In this document: piece after piece, positions 23,955 through 31,006 of the stretch | Numbering within the stretch: the first letter of the stretch is position 1 | How the letters are laid out: each line of letters opens with the position of its first letter | Assembly (NCBI GenBank): GCA_037384885.1 | Contig: JARRNO010000093.1 | Coordinates: 1 to 31,006 of the forward strand | DNA: 31,006 nucleotides | DNA from: JARRNO01 sp037384885 | GTDB taxonomy: Bacteria > Acidobacteriota > UBA4820 > DSQY01 | Direction of reading: 5' to 3' | Position numbers and translations under genes: made by a program | The notes under the pieces: model-generated | The model's database searches: none | Told to the model about the DNA's origin: nothing | What the model saw: only the letters and a program-made list of their open reading frames with translations

Positions 23955-25739
23955 TCAGTGTTTCAGATGCCGGTTGAAAAACTCGAGCATCCTGGCGTAC
24001 ACGCTCGTGTGGTCCGCCTTGTTCCGGATGCCGTGGCTTTGCTGGGGATAATACGCCATCCAGAAGGGTTTGCCGGTCTTCAGCAGGGCCTTGACCATCT
24101 GCACACTGTTGCCGAAGTGCACGTTCGAATCCATGAGGCCCTGCTGGATTAGGACGGGCGCCGAAAGGTCCGCGGCGAAGTGCACCGGCGAACTCTTCTT
24201 GTATCCCTCCGGATCTTCCTTCGGGGTTTTCAGGTAGCGTTCCGTGTAGCACGTGTCATAGTTCAGCCAGTTCGTCACGGGCGCCACCGAAACGCCCGCC
24301 TTGAAAGTACCCGCTGGGACGTGCGTCAGGGCGTAGAGCGTCATGAACCCGCCGTAGCTCCAGCCCCAGATGCCCACCCTGGATCCGTCCACGTAGGGCA
24401 GGGTCTTCAGGTACTTGAGCCCCGCGAGCTGATCCTCCAGTTCCGTCTTTCCGAAGCGCTTGTAATCGCTGTCTTCAAAGGTCTTTCCCCGGCGGAAGGA
24501 CCCGCGGTTGTCCAGTTGGAAATAGACATATCCGTCTGCGGGGAAGAGCTGTTCGCTCACCCCCCAGTAGCGCACCCATCTGTTCGTCACGAGCTGGATG
24601 CCCGGGCCGCCGTAAACTTCGATGACGACAGGATACTTCTTGCCCGGCTTCATGTGAGCGGGCTTGTACAGTTTGCCGTAGAGGGTGGTTCCGTCATCGG
24701 CTTTCACCGTCACGAACTGCGGCTTGACGAAGCCGTACTTGGACGACAGCGTATCCGGAGCCTTGGCGAACAGTCTCCTCCGGCTCCCATTGTGAAGGTC
24801 GCCCACGTAAATTTGGGGAGGTGTGGTGACGTTGGAATAACGGTCCACGAAATAGCGCCCTTCCGGCGACACCTCCACGTTGTGCCACCCTTTCATTTTG
24901 CTCAGTATTTTCATGTGTCCCGTCGCGAGGGATGTCCGGCAAAAGTCTTCGTCGAGGGGACTGGTGGCGTTGGCCGAGAAGTAGACCCATCCCTTCTCCG
25001 GGTCCACCCCGAGAATGCGGTCCACCACCCATGTTCCGTGAGTCAGGGGACGAATGAGCTTTCCGTCCGGGCCATAGAGGTAAATGTGGCAATAACCGGT
25101 TCGCTCGCTGAGCCAGAGGAATCTGCCGTCCTTCAGAAACCAAGGGCCCTGGAAAACGTTGACCCACGTCTTCTGCGTGTCCTTGACCAGCAGCCGCGAT
25201 TCGTTCGTGCCGAGGACGTTTTTGTAAAGGGCCATCCAGGTCTGATCGCGGTTGAGTTTCATGAAAACCACCGCCTTGTCGTTGGGGGTCCATCCAACCC
25301 GGGGAATGTACCCCTGGCCGCTCTCGGCTCCCGGCAGGGTCTCGGGTTTTCCGGTCTGGACGTCGACCACGCCCACGCTGACCGCCGGATTGGCGTCGCC
25401 GGCCTGCGGGTACTTTTGGGGCTGGACTTTGGGGTGGATCGCCACCTGATCGACCAGCGGATAGGACGGCACCTTGGTTTCATCGAAACGGAGAAACGCG
25501 ATTTTCCGTCCGTCGTGAGACCACCACAGGCCGGTCTTGACGTCGAGTTCTTCCGCATAAAGCCAGTCGGGAGCGCCGCAGATCATGTCGGGGGCGCTCC
25601 CCTTCACCAGCAGCCTGGCCTTGGCGGAGCCGTTGTCGAGCACATAGAGGCTTCCGCCGTCGCTGAAGGCCAGGCGGGCGCCATCGGGGGAGAAGGCGAA
25701 ACTCTTCTCGTGTCCGGGGGCGGGATAGCCTCTGCCCAC
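23955..25739 (-). CDS. Dipeptidyl peptidase IV-type S9 serine peptidase, main part
   Basis: A prolyl-oligopeptidase-family exopeptidase that removes dipeptides from peptide N-termini, here secreted (see N-terminal fragment). The beta-propeller (about residues 10-335) contains DWLYAEEL, matching the double-Glu motif that anchors the substrate amino terminus in DPP IV. The alpha/beta-hydrolase domain has PVVIEVYGGPG, the nucleophile in GWSYGG (S461), the Asp in QGLMDSNVHF (D537) and the His in QQSHGIR (H569), so the triad is complete. Homology extends upstream of the Met at 25739 in the same frame to about 25796, so that Met is internal. About 57 kDa-worth of the mature enzyme plus the fragment would give about 757 residues, normal for the family. 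Confidence 0.9.
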   Translation of the reverse strand: MGRGYPAPGHEKSFAFSPDGARLAFSDGGSLYVLDNGSAKARLLVKGSAPDMICGAPDWLYAEELDVKTGLWWSHDGRKIAFLRFDETKVPSYPLVDQVAIHPKVQPQKYPQAGDANPAVSVGVVDVQTGKPETLPGAESGQGYIPRVGWTPNDKAVVFMKLNRDQTWMALYKNVLGTNESRLLVKDTQKTWVNVFQGPWFLKDGRFLWLSERTGYCHIYLYGPDGKLIRPLTHGTWVVDRILGVDPEKGWVYFSANATSPLDEDFCRTSLATGHMKILSKMKGWHNVEVSPEGRYFVDRYSNVTTPPQIYVGDLHNGSRRRLFAKAPDTLSSKYGFVKPQFVTVKADDGTTLYGKLYKPAHMKPGKKYPVVIEVYGGPGIQLVTNRWVRYWGVSEQLFPADGYVYFQLDNRGSFRRGKTFEDSDYKRFGKTELEDQLAGLKYLKTLPYVDGSRVGIWGWSYGGFMTLYALTHVPAGTFKAGVSVAPVTNWLNYDTCYTERYLKTPKEDPEGYKKSSPVHFAADLSAPVLIQQGLMDSNVHFGNSVQMVKALLKTGKPFWMAYYPQQSHGIRNKADHTSVYARMLEFFNRHLKH

Positions 25740-26227
25740 AAGGCGCCCTTTGGCCTTTGGGGAGCCGGGCTTTTCCTCGAGAACAGGCTTGAGTTTGCCG
25801 GCCGATCGTAGAGAAAGGCACCGCCCTTGATGGAAAGCAGGACCCGGTATCCATGGGGGGAGACCAGCGTCCCGCCGAAACGAATTTTCTCAAGGGCGTC
25901 TTTCTTGATTTTGGGATGGAGGCGGCCGTACGCGCTCCGGACGGCCTCTTGCGAAAGAAAGACGCTGCGCTTGCCTGTGGCGGCGTCATACATCATCAGG
26001 TCGGGTGCGCCTTTGGCTTTATGGGGGAAGTAGTAAACGGCGCCGGTCAGGGTCTTCGACCATGTGAAATCGTGAGGAACGGGGTCTCCCTGGTACGCCA
26101 GATCGAAGGCTTTCTTGACCGTAAGCTTTTTGGGGGCCCCGGCGGGGGTTTCAGCGCGGACAGCGCCTGCGGAAGCGATCAGGGCTGCCGAAGCAAGAAC
26201 GAGGATGAATGATCGTGTTCTCATCAT
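25604..26227 (-). CDS. S9 peptidase N-terminal fragment with signal peptide (frameshifted)
   Basis: The real start of the S9 peptidase: ATG at 26227 with AGGAG about 8 bases upstream. A signal peptide follows (MMRTRS, hydrophobic SFILVLASAALIASAGAV, cleavage near RAE), then the first propeller blades (VYYFPHKAKGAPDLMMYDAATGKR, SIKGGAFLYD). Homology leaves this frame near 25796-25803 and goes on in the main frame as GKLKPVLEEKPG. The shift fits the loss of one base in the G/C run GATCGGCC. Codons beyond that point in this frame are nonsense, to the stop at 25604. Confidence 0.8.
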   Translation of the reverse strand: MMRTRSFILVLASAALIASAGAVRAETPAGAPKKLTVKKAFDLAYQGDPVPHDFTWSKTLTGAVYYFPHKAKGAPDLMMYDAATGKRSVFLSQEAVRSAYGRLHPKIKKDALEKIRFGGTLVSPHGYRVLLSIKGGAFLYDRPANSSLFSRKSPAPQRPKGALWAEAIPPPDTRRVSPSPPMAPAWPSATAEASMCSTTAPPRPGCW

Positions 26228-26281
26228 GCCGGCTCTCCTAAACGGATTTTGACTCTTGAAACGCGGTGAAACGAAGGAAGA

Positions 26282-26311
26282 AGTATAGCGCGTTTGCCCG
26301 CCCTCGGCCAA
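26282..26311 (-). promoter_or_regulatory. Promoter of the S9 peptidase gene
   Basis: On the minus strand TTGGCC (26311-26306) and TATACT (26287-26282) with an 18-base spacer; the -10 box matches five of six bases. The start codon is about 55 bases downstream. The remaining part of this divergent gap, up to 26419, shows no equally good plus-strand promoter. Confidence 0.55.
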
Positions 26312-26419
26312 CGGCCGCCCGGGGCGGAGGCGGGACCCCCCAAAGCCAGGCCGGCTCACCCGGGGGTGTACCTGGAAGCCGAAGTACGATATGCTGTTGC
26401 ACTCTTGTGAGGGAGTTGC

Positions 26420-27445
26420 ATGGGCAGCAGGGCCAGGCTTCACAGCGTCGCTCAAAACCAGGAATTCGAACGCCTGAGCGCCGCCATTCACGAAATGGTG
26501 GGCCCCAAGCTGCTTCAGGTCGAGAAGACGGTGGCCGAGAAACTCAAGTCCCCCTATGTTCCTGTGGCGGACATGGGCGCCTACCTGGCCGCCAGCCGGG
26601 GAAAAAGGCTCCGCCCCATCCTGCTTCTCCTTTTTTCCAGGGCCCTGGGTTACGAAGGGCGCCAAGATAGTCCGTACGCCTCCGTGTTCGAGTTCATCCA
26701 TACCGCCACCCTGGTGCACGACGACATCGTGGACCAGGCGATCATTCGGCGGGGAAGGGCCTCTCTGAACTCGCAGTGGGGCCCGGAAATGTCCGTTCTT
26801 ATGGGCGACTATGTCTTCATCAACGCCATGCACATGGCTGTGGAAGAAGGGGCGAGTCCCATCCTTCCTCTCATTTCCCGGACAACGCTCAAGCTGATCG
26901 AGGGCGAACTCATCCAGAGCCACCGCAAGTGGGATCTTACCATCAGCCAGGAAGAGAACAAGGAAATTATTTGCTGTAAGACGGCCCATCTCTTCGCCGC
27001 CTGCGCCAAGACGCCGGGTTACCTGGTCGAAGGCGAAGAGCCGGTGATCCAAGCCCTTGAAGCATACGGGCTCAACCTCGGCATCGCCTTCCAGCTCGTG
27101 GATGACTGCCTGGATTTCGTTTCAGACGAACTGACCTTGGGAAAGCCTGTGGGCCAGGATCTCAAGGAAGGCAAGATCACGCTGCCGCTCATCCTTCTCA
27201 TGGAGGAGGGCACCCCGCAGGACCGCGCCTTCATCGAGGCGGTCGTCGCGAGCCGGCGGTTCGAGCCGGACACCCTCCAGGGCGTCGTGGCCAGGGTTGT
27301 GGATTCGGGCATGGTTTCCAAGGTGGAAGAAATTGCCGGGGAATACGCCCTCGAGGCGCGGGACGCCCTGTCGATCCTGCCGCCCTCGCGGGCGAGGGAA
27401 CTCCTGGAGCGTGTGCCTGATTTCGTGCTCAAACGAACGTTCTGA
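26420..27445 (+). CDS. Long-chain polyprenyl diphosphate synthase
   Basis: A 341-residue trans-prenyltransferase that condenses isopentenyl diphosphate onto an allylic primer to make the side chain of a quinone. Both Asp-rich motifs are present: DDIVD at 101-105 with FIHTATLVH before it, and DDCLD at 228-232 after AFQLV; also RGKRLRP, RGRASLN, GEL-Q and GKITLPLILL. The small residues before the first motif fit a long-chain (octa- or nonaprenyl) product rather than farnesyl, but the chain length cannot be fixed. GGGAG lies just before the ATG. The stop shares one base with the start of the HAD gene, so the two are translationally coupled. Confidence 0.92.
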   Translation: MGSRARLHSVAQNQEFERLSAAIHEMVGPKLLQVEKTVAEKLKSPYVPVADMGAYLAASRGKRLRPILLLLFSRALGYEGRQDSPYASVFEFIHTATLVHDDIVDQAIIRRGRASLNSQWGPEMSVLMGDYVFINAMHMAVEEGASPILPLISRTTLKLIEGELIQSHRKWDLTISQEENKEIICCKTAHLFAACAKTPGYLVEGEEPVIQALEAYGLNLGIAFQLVDDCLDFVSDELTLGKPVGQDLKEGKITLPLILLMEEGTPQDRAFIEAVVASRRFEPDTLQGVVARVVDSGMVSKVEEIAGEYALEARDALSILPPSRARELLERVPDFVLKRTF

Positions 27446-28152
27446 TGGGCCGTTTTCAGTGGCTGTTTTTCGACCTCTTCGACACGCTTTGCGCCCTCGA
27501 CGAATCCCTTTACTTTGAAGGAAAACACAAGGCCGCGGAGGCTGCGGGTCTGCCGTTCGACGCCTTCATGGCGGCGTGGCGGGACACCGCGAAAAGGGCG
27601 GGAACCGGTCTTCTAAAGGACCCCTTCGAGCGGGCCTCGGAAGCCCTGAAGGCTTGCGGAGTGGAAGAGCGCTCGGCCGTCATGGAAGTGGCGCGCCTGG
27701 ACATCGACACCATCCAGAGGAGCGTGTCCTATTACCCGGGAGCGGCCGAAGCTCTCGGCGCTCTGAGAGGGCTGGGATTCCGGCTCGGGCTGATCAGCAA
27801 CGCCACGGCGACCACCGCCTTCATTATCCGGCCGCTCCACCTCAGAGACCGCCTCGATCTTCTGGTGTTCTCGTACGAAGAAGGCGTGGCCAAGCCCGAT
27901 CCGGAAATCTTCAGGAGGGCGCTCTCCCGGGCGGGCTGCCCCGAGGACCGGGCGCTCTTCATCGGCGACGGTGCCAACGGCGAACTCGATGCGGCCGCCG
28001 GCCTTGGGATGGCGACGCTGCGCCTGGATCACGCAAAAAAGGCCGAAACCTTTCGAGATCCCGGCAGATTAAGCGGCCCCGGCCACAGGTGCGTCACCTC
28101 TTTCAATGAACTCATGGCCCTTCCGGACCTCCAGGAACCTGCCTCCGGCTGA
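27445..28152 (+). CDS. HAD-superfamily phosphatase-like hydrolase
   Basis: A 235-residue haloacid dehalogenase-like enzyme. Motif I is FFDLFDTL (nucleophile D10, acid/base D13), followed by a helical cap (about 20-90). Motif II is LISNAT, motif III the Lys in EGVAKPDPEIF, and motif IV FIGDGANGELDAA, which binds magnesium. It would hydrolyse a small phosphate ester; the substrate is unknown. It overlaps the prenyl synthase stop by one base (TGATG), so a role in isoprenoid or quinone supply is possible but only by context. Confidence 0.9.
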   Translation: MGRFQWLFFDLFDTLCALDESLYFEGKHKAAEAAGLPFDAFMAAWRDTAKRAGTGLLKDPFERASEALKACGVEERSAVMEVARLDIDTIQRSVSYYPGAAEALGALRGLGFRLGLISNATATTAFIIRPLHLRDRLDLLVFSYEEGVAKPDPEIFRRALSRAGCPEDRALFIGDGANGELDAAAGLGMATLRLDHAKKAETFRDPGRLSGPGHRCVTSFNELMALPDLQEPASG

Positions 28153-28222
28153 CGGTTCCATTCTTTCCAAGCGATAGACTGGGTGAAATGGCGTGCAGAG
28201 GGTCAAGGCACGTTCTCATCTC

Positions 28223-28252
28223 TTGAACCCGCCGAAATCCAGGCGTTATGTT
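28223..28252 (+). promoter_or_regulatory. Possible promoter of the 2-oxoacid oxidoreductase cluster
   Basis: TTGAAC (28223-28228) and TATGTT (28247-28252) with 18 bases between, four of six matches each. It lies about 140 bases before the ATPase start. The gap 28153-28394 holds nothing else I can identify; the GC-rich part near 28320-28370 can fold, but I cannot assign a known riboswitch. Confidence 0.3.
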
Positions 28253-28394
28253 GACATTCTGGATGTCGCTCCCAAGGGTCCAGGGGGATCCGAGTCGACC
28301 GGCCGGGTTCTGAAGGCTCAAGCGGCGCCGTCCGCCTGGGGTTGAGGCATGGGCGCCGGGAGCGCTGGAGACCGGATTCAACCTGGGAGACTTG

Positions 28395-29111
28395 ATGTTC
28401 GACAGCCGGATCACGATTCTGGCGGGCCACTTCGGCAGCGGCAAGTCAGAAATCGCCATAAATGGTGCCATTGACGCAGCACGTGCAGGTTCGCCTGTCT
28501 TTCTCGCGGATCTGGATGTGGTCAAACCCTATTTCCGTTCCCGCGCCGCACGCCAGTTCCTGGAGGACTCGGGGGTTACTCTCGTGGCGCCCAAGGGTGA
28601 GAACGTCTACGCCGATCTTCCCATCTTGCTCCCGGAGGTCCGGGGCCTTTGCGCCGATTCTTCCCGCAAGCTGATCATGGATGTGGGCGGAGACGACATG
28701 GGCGTGAGGGTTCTCGGGGCGCTGAACGACGTGATTCCGCCCGATGAAACGGCGTTCTACCTAGTGTTGAACTTCCGGCGGCCGTTTACGCCGGATGTGG
28801 CGGCTGCGGTTCAGATGGCCCGGCAGATCGAGGCGCCGTCGCGCCTTCGGTTTACGGGGCTCATCGCCAACACGCATCTCATGGACGAGACGACGCCCGA
28901 TGTGGTGCTGGACGGATACCGGCTGGCCCTTGAAACCGGTCATGAACTCGATCTTCCCGTCGTGGCGGTGACGGCGGCGGCCCCTGTGAGTGATTCTCTG
29001 CCGTCCGAGGGGATTGACTGCCCTGTGTTCGTCTTGAACCCGATGCTGAGAGCCCCTTTCCGGCGTGGTCCCGAGGTTCGCAAGACGGGGCCCATTTTCG
29101 TGTTGAACTGA
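28395..29111 (+). CDS. P-loop ATP-binding protein linked to 2-oxoacid oxidoreductase genes
   Basis: A 238-residue P-loop NTPase. Walker A is GHFGSGKS (11-18), followed by a strand FLADLDVVKPYFRSR like the switch region of MinD/CobQ-type (SIMIBI) NTPases, and a Walker B-like LIMDVGGDD. No membrane segment or partner domain is visible. ATG at 28395 with GGGAGA upstream is preferred over the TTG three bases before. It is the first gene of a tight set with the ferredoxin subunit (12 bases later), vorB and vorA. A role in assembly or iron-sulfur maturation of the oxidoreductase is a reasonable guess but not shown; the family has no defined function that I know. Confidence 0.85.
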   Translation: MFDSRITILAGHFGSGKSEIAINGAIDAARAGSPVFLADLDVVKPYFRSRAARQFLEDSGVTLVAPKGENVYADLPILLPEVRGLCADSSRKLIMDVGGDDMGVRVLGALNDVIPPDETAFYLVLNFRRPFTPDVAAAVQMARQIEAPSRLRFTGLIANTHLMDETTPDVVLDGYRLALETGHELDLPVVAVTAAAPVSDSLPSEGIDCPVFVLNPMLRAPFRRGPEVRKTGPIFVLN

Positions 29112-29123
29112 TAGGAGTTGGGC

Positions 29124-29357
29124 GTGGCGAAAATCCTCATCGATCCGGAGCGCTGCAAGGGCTGCGAACTTTGCGTCAAAGCCTGTCCGCAGCAGATCCT
29201 GGGAATGACCAAGGATCTCAACAGCAAGGGCTATTTCTATGCCCAGGTGGTGGAGCAAAAGCGGTGCATCGGATGCCGCCTGTGCTGTATCACGTGCCCC
29301 GACGTGGCGATCGAGATGCACGTTCACGGCACCATGTACCACTACTTTGCCTACTGA
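29124..29357 (+). CDS. 2-oxoacid:ferredoxin oxidoreductase, ferredoxin-type (delta) subunit
   Basis: A 77-residue protein with two [4Fe-4S] binding motifs of the CxxCxxCxxxCP type (CKGCELCVKACP from residue 11 and CIGCRLCCITCP). This is the electron-transfer subunit of the VOR/KOR class, taking electrons from the TPP site to external ferredoxin. The start is GTG at 29124, with AGGAG six bases upstream. It is flanked by the ATPase gene and vorB, the usual order. Confidence 0.92.
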   Translation: MAKILIDPERCKGCELCVKACPQQILGMTKDLNSKGYFYAQVVEQKRCIGCRLCCITCPDVAIEMHVHGTMYHYFAY

Positions 29358-29371
29358 GACAGGGAGACGAC

Positions 29372-30460
29372 ATGGCCAAGAAACTGATGAAGGGTAGCGA
29401 GGCCATTGGGGAAGCGGCCATCCGCGCGGGCTGCAAACACTTCTTCGGATACCCCATCACGCCCCAGAACGAAATTCCCGAATATCTGTCGCACCGCCTC
29501 CCACAGGTGGGCGGCACTTTCGTTCAGGCTGAAAGCGAGGTTTCGGCCTCGAACATGATCTACGGCGCGGCCGGAACCGGCGTCCGCGTCTTTACCTCTT
29601 CTTCCTCTCCCGGCATTTCCCTCATGCAGGAGGGGATCTCCTACATCGCGGGGAGCCAGCTTCCCGTCGTGATCGTGAACATCATGCGGGCCGGTCCCGG
29701 CCTCGGCGGCATCCTGCCGAGCCAGTCCGACTACTTTCAATCCACGAAGGGAGGCGGGCACGGCGACTACCGGCTGATCGTCCTGGCGCCCTGGTCTGTT
29801 CAAGAGGCGGCGGATCTCGTCCAGGACGCCTTCGACCTGGCGGATTTCTACCGGAACCCTGTGATGGTGCTCGGCGACGGCCTGATCGGCCAGATGATGG
29901 AGCCGGTCGAATTCAGCGAAAAGCGGAAGCCCTTCAAGCCGTTGAAGCCCAAGGACTGGGCCGCTACCGGATACGACGGCACACGGGAGAGGGCCATCAT
30001 CAACTCTCTCTTCCTGGACCCGGAAGAGCTGGAACGCCACAACGAGCGGCTGGCCAAAAAATACGAGACGATCTCCAAGGACGAGATCCGCTGGAAGGAG
30101 TACGACACAAAAGAGCCCTACGATGTGCTCATCGTGGCTTACGGTACGGTGGCCCGCGTCTGCCTGACGGCCCTCGAGGAACTGAAGGAAGAAGGGGTCA
30201 AAGCGGCCATGATCCGCCCCGTCACCCTCTTTCCCTTTCCCTATAGGCAAGTTTATCAAGCGGCCCAGAAGGCCAAGCATGTCCTGGTAGTGGAGCTGTC
30301 CGCCGGCCAGATGATCGAAGATGTTGAGCTGGCGCTCAAGGCGACCCGCCCCGTCCACTTCTTCAACAGGATGGGCGGCATGCTGGCCAATCCCGAAGAG
30401 GTGGAAACCAAGGTGAAAAAGATTCTCGCCGGAAAATCGCGGGAGGTGGCCCATGGCTGA
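29372..30460 (+). CDS. vorB: 2-oxoacid:ferredoxin oxidoreductase alpha subunit (VorB-like)
   Basis: A 362-residue alpha subunit. It starts MAKKLMKGSEAIGEAAIRAG and shows HFFGYPITPQNEIPEYL (pyrimidine-binding domain I), QAESEVSASNMIYGAAGTGVRVFTSSSSPG, RAGPGLGGILPSQSDY, and the domain II part with VLIVAYGTVAR, RPVTLFPFP and VVELSAGQM. It resembles 3-methyl-2-oxobutanoate dehydrogenase VorB, which oxidatively decarboxylates branched-chain 2-oxoacids to acyl-CoA with reduction of ferredoxin; 2-oxoglutarate as substrate cannot be excluded. The ribosome site is GGGAGA. The start of vorA overlaps its last eight bases, so translation is coupled. Confidence 0.92.
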   Translation: MAKKLMKGSEAIGEAAIRAGCKHFFGYPITPQNEIPEYLSHRLPQVGGTFVQAESEVSASNMIYGAAGTGVRVFTSSSSPGISLMQEGISYIAGSQLPVVIVNIMRAGPGLGGILPSQSDYFQSTKGGGHGDYRLIVLAPWSVQEAADLVQDAFDLADFYRNPVMVLGDGLIGQMMEPVEFSEKRKPFKPLKPKDWAATGYDGTRERAIINSLFLDPEELERHNERLAKKYETISKDEIRWKEYDTKEPYDVLIVAYGTVARVCLTALEELKEEGVKAAMIRPVTLFPFPYRQVYQAAQKAKHVLVVELSAGQMIEDVELALKATRPVHFFNRMGGMLANPEEVETKVKKILAGKSREVAHG

Positions 30461-31006
30461 GACCGTCTTCAAGCTGCCCGAATCGCTCACGCCCGTCAGC
30501 ACCCACTACTGCCCGGGCTGCACTCATGGGCTCATCCACCGGCTGGTGGCTGAAGTCATCGACGAATTGGGGTTGAAACAGCGCACCGTGGGCATCGCAC
30601 CGGTGGGCTGCTCGGTCCTTGCCTACAACTATTTCGACACCGACTTCCACGAAGCGTCGCACGGGCGGGCGCCGGCCGTGGCGACGGGAATCAAACGTTC
30701 CCGGCCGGACCTGATCGTTTTCGCCTATCAAGGCGACGGCGACTTGGCCTCCATCGGCATGGCGGAAATCATGCACTGCGCCAACCGCGGTGAGAAGGTC
30801 ACCGTGATATTCGTGAACAACGCCATTTACGGGATGACCGGAGGCCAGATGGCCCCCACCACCATGCCCAAGCAGGTGACCACGACCTCGCCGCTCGGGC
30901 GGGACGTGGAGCAGGCCGGCTACCCCATCCGGATGGCGGAGCTGCTGTGCACGCTGAGAACCCCGGGTTACATCGCGCGGGGCTCGGTGCACAATCCTCT
31001 CCAGGC
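30453..31006 (+). CDS. vorA: 2-oxoacid:ferredoxin oxidoreductase beta subunit (TPP-binding), 3' cut by window
   Basis: The open frame begins at ATG 30453 inside the vorB end, with GGAGG upstream, and runs off the window after about 184 residues. Visible are the cysteine-containing start THYCPGCTHGLIHRL, APVGCSVLAYNY, HGRAPAVATGIK, the TPP/magnesium motif GDGDLASIGMAE with its partner NNAIYGMTGGQMAPTT, and CTLRTPGYIARGS. These are the marks of the thiamine-diphosphate-binding beta subunit of VOR/KOR enzymes. The gamma subunit would be expected next, outside the window. Confidence 0.92.
   Translation, partial: MAETVFKLPESLTPVSTHYCPGCTHGLIHRLVAEVIDELGLKQRTVGIAPVGCSVLAYNYFDTDFHEASHGRAPAVATGIKRSRPDLIVFAYQGDGDLASIGMAEIMHCANRGEKVTVIFVNNAIYGMTGGQMAPTTMPKQVTTTSPLGRDVEQAGYPIRMAELLCTLRTPGYIARGSVHNPLQ

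Noticed and set aside
24180..25811. 543-codon plus-strand open frame opposite the S9 peptidase
   Set aside because: It is antisense to a gene with a complete catalytic triad; the translated sequence is low-complexity and has no domain.
28251..28256. TTGACA hexamer as a -35 box before the ATPase gene
   Set aside because: At 16-18 bases downstream no acceptable -10 box is found (AAGGGT); the pair at 28223/28247 fits somewhat better.

Overview
This is a GC-rich, gene-dense chromosomal segment from a Gram-negative (diderm), probably anaerobic bacterium. The diderm call rests on a Pal lipoprotein, a CpoB/YbgF-like periplasmic protein and a second lipoprotein. The anaerobe call rests on a ferredoxin-dependent 2-oxoacid oxidoreductase cluster and a radical-SAM lysine 2,3-aminomutase. 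I cannot name the phylum with confidence; an Acidobacteriota-like lineage is a guess. I see no mobile element, phage gene or CRISPR array.

Layout. Positions 1-2761 hold the end of an unknown beta-rich protein and a secreted fibronectin type III protein; a small lipoprotein gene faces them (2868-3422, minus). From 3505 to 17285 runs the classical translation/transcription supercluster on the plus strand: promoter, tRNA-Thr(TGT), tRNA-Tyr(GTA), tRNA-Gly(TCC), tRNA-Thr(GGT), tuf, rpmG, tRNA-Trp(CCA), secE, nusG, rplK, rplA, rplJ, rplL, an attenuator-like hairpin, rpoB, rpoC and a strong terminator. The tRNA-tuf block has the same order and anticodons as thrU-tyrU-glyT-thrT-tufB of E. coli. Then comes a hybrid sensor kinase behind its own sigma70-type promoter (17421-19852, plus). 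On the minus strand follow cpoB and pal (one operon), kamA, an EamA-type transporter and a secreted S9 dipeptidyl peptidase. On the plus strand follow a polyprenyl diphosphate synthase overlapping a HAD phosphatase, then an ATPase, ferredoxin-type subunit, VorB and VorA (2-oxoacid:ferredoxin oxidoreductase), the last cut by the window end.

Two things stand out. First, EF-Tu, RpoB and RpoC all carry extra cysteine-rich (CxC/CxxC) segments absent from the E. coli proteins; the RpoB one (eight cysteines, about 65 residues) looks like a two-zinc domain inserted near the N-terminus. Second, at least seven places show loss of conserved coding sequence: nusG (in frame), rplK, rpoC (twice), the kinase, kamA and the S9 peptidase (all with frame change). 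Because rpoC and nusG are essential, these are most likely consensus or assembly deletions rather than biology. Fragments are annotated separately so the reading frames can be followed.
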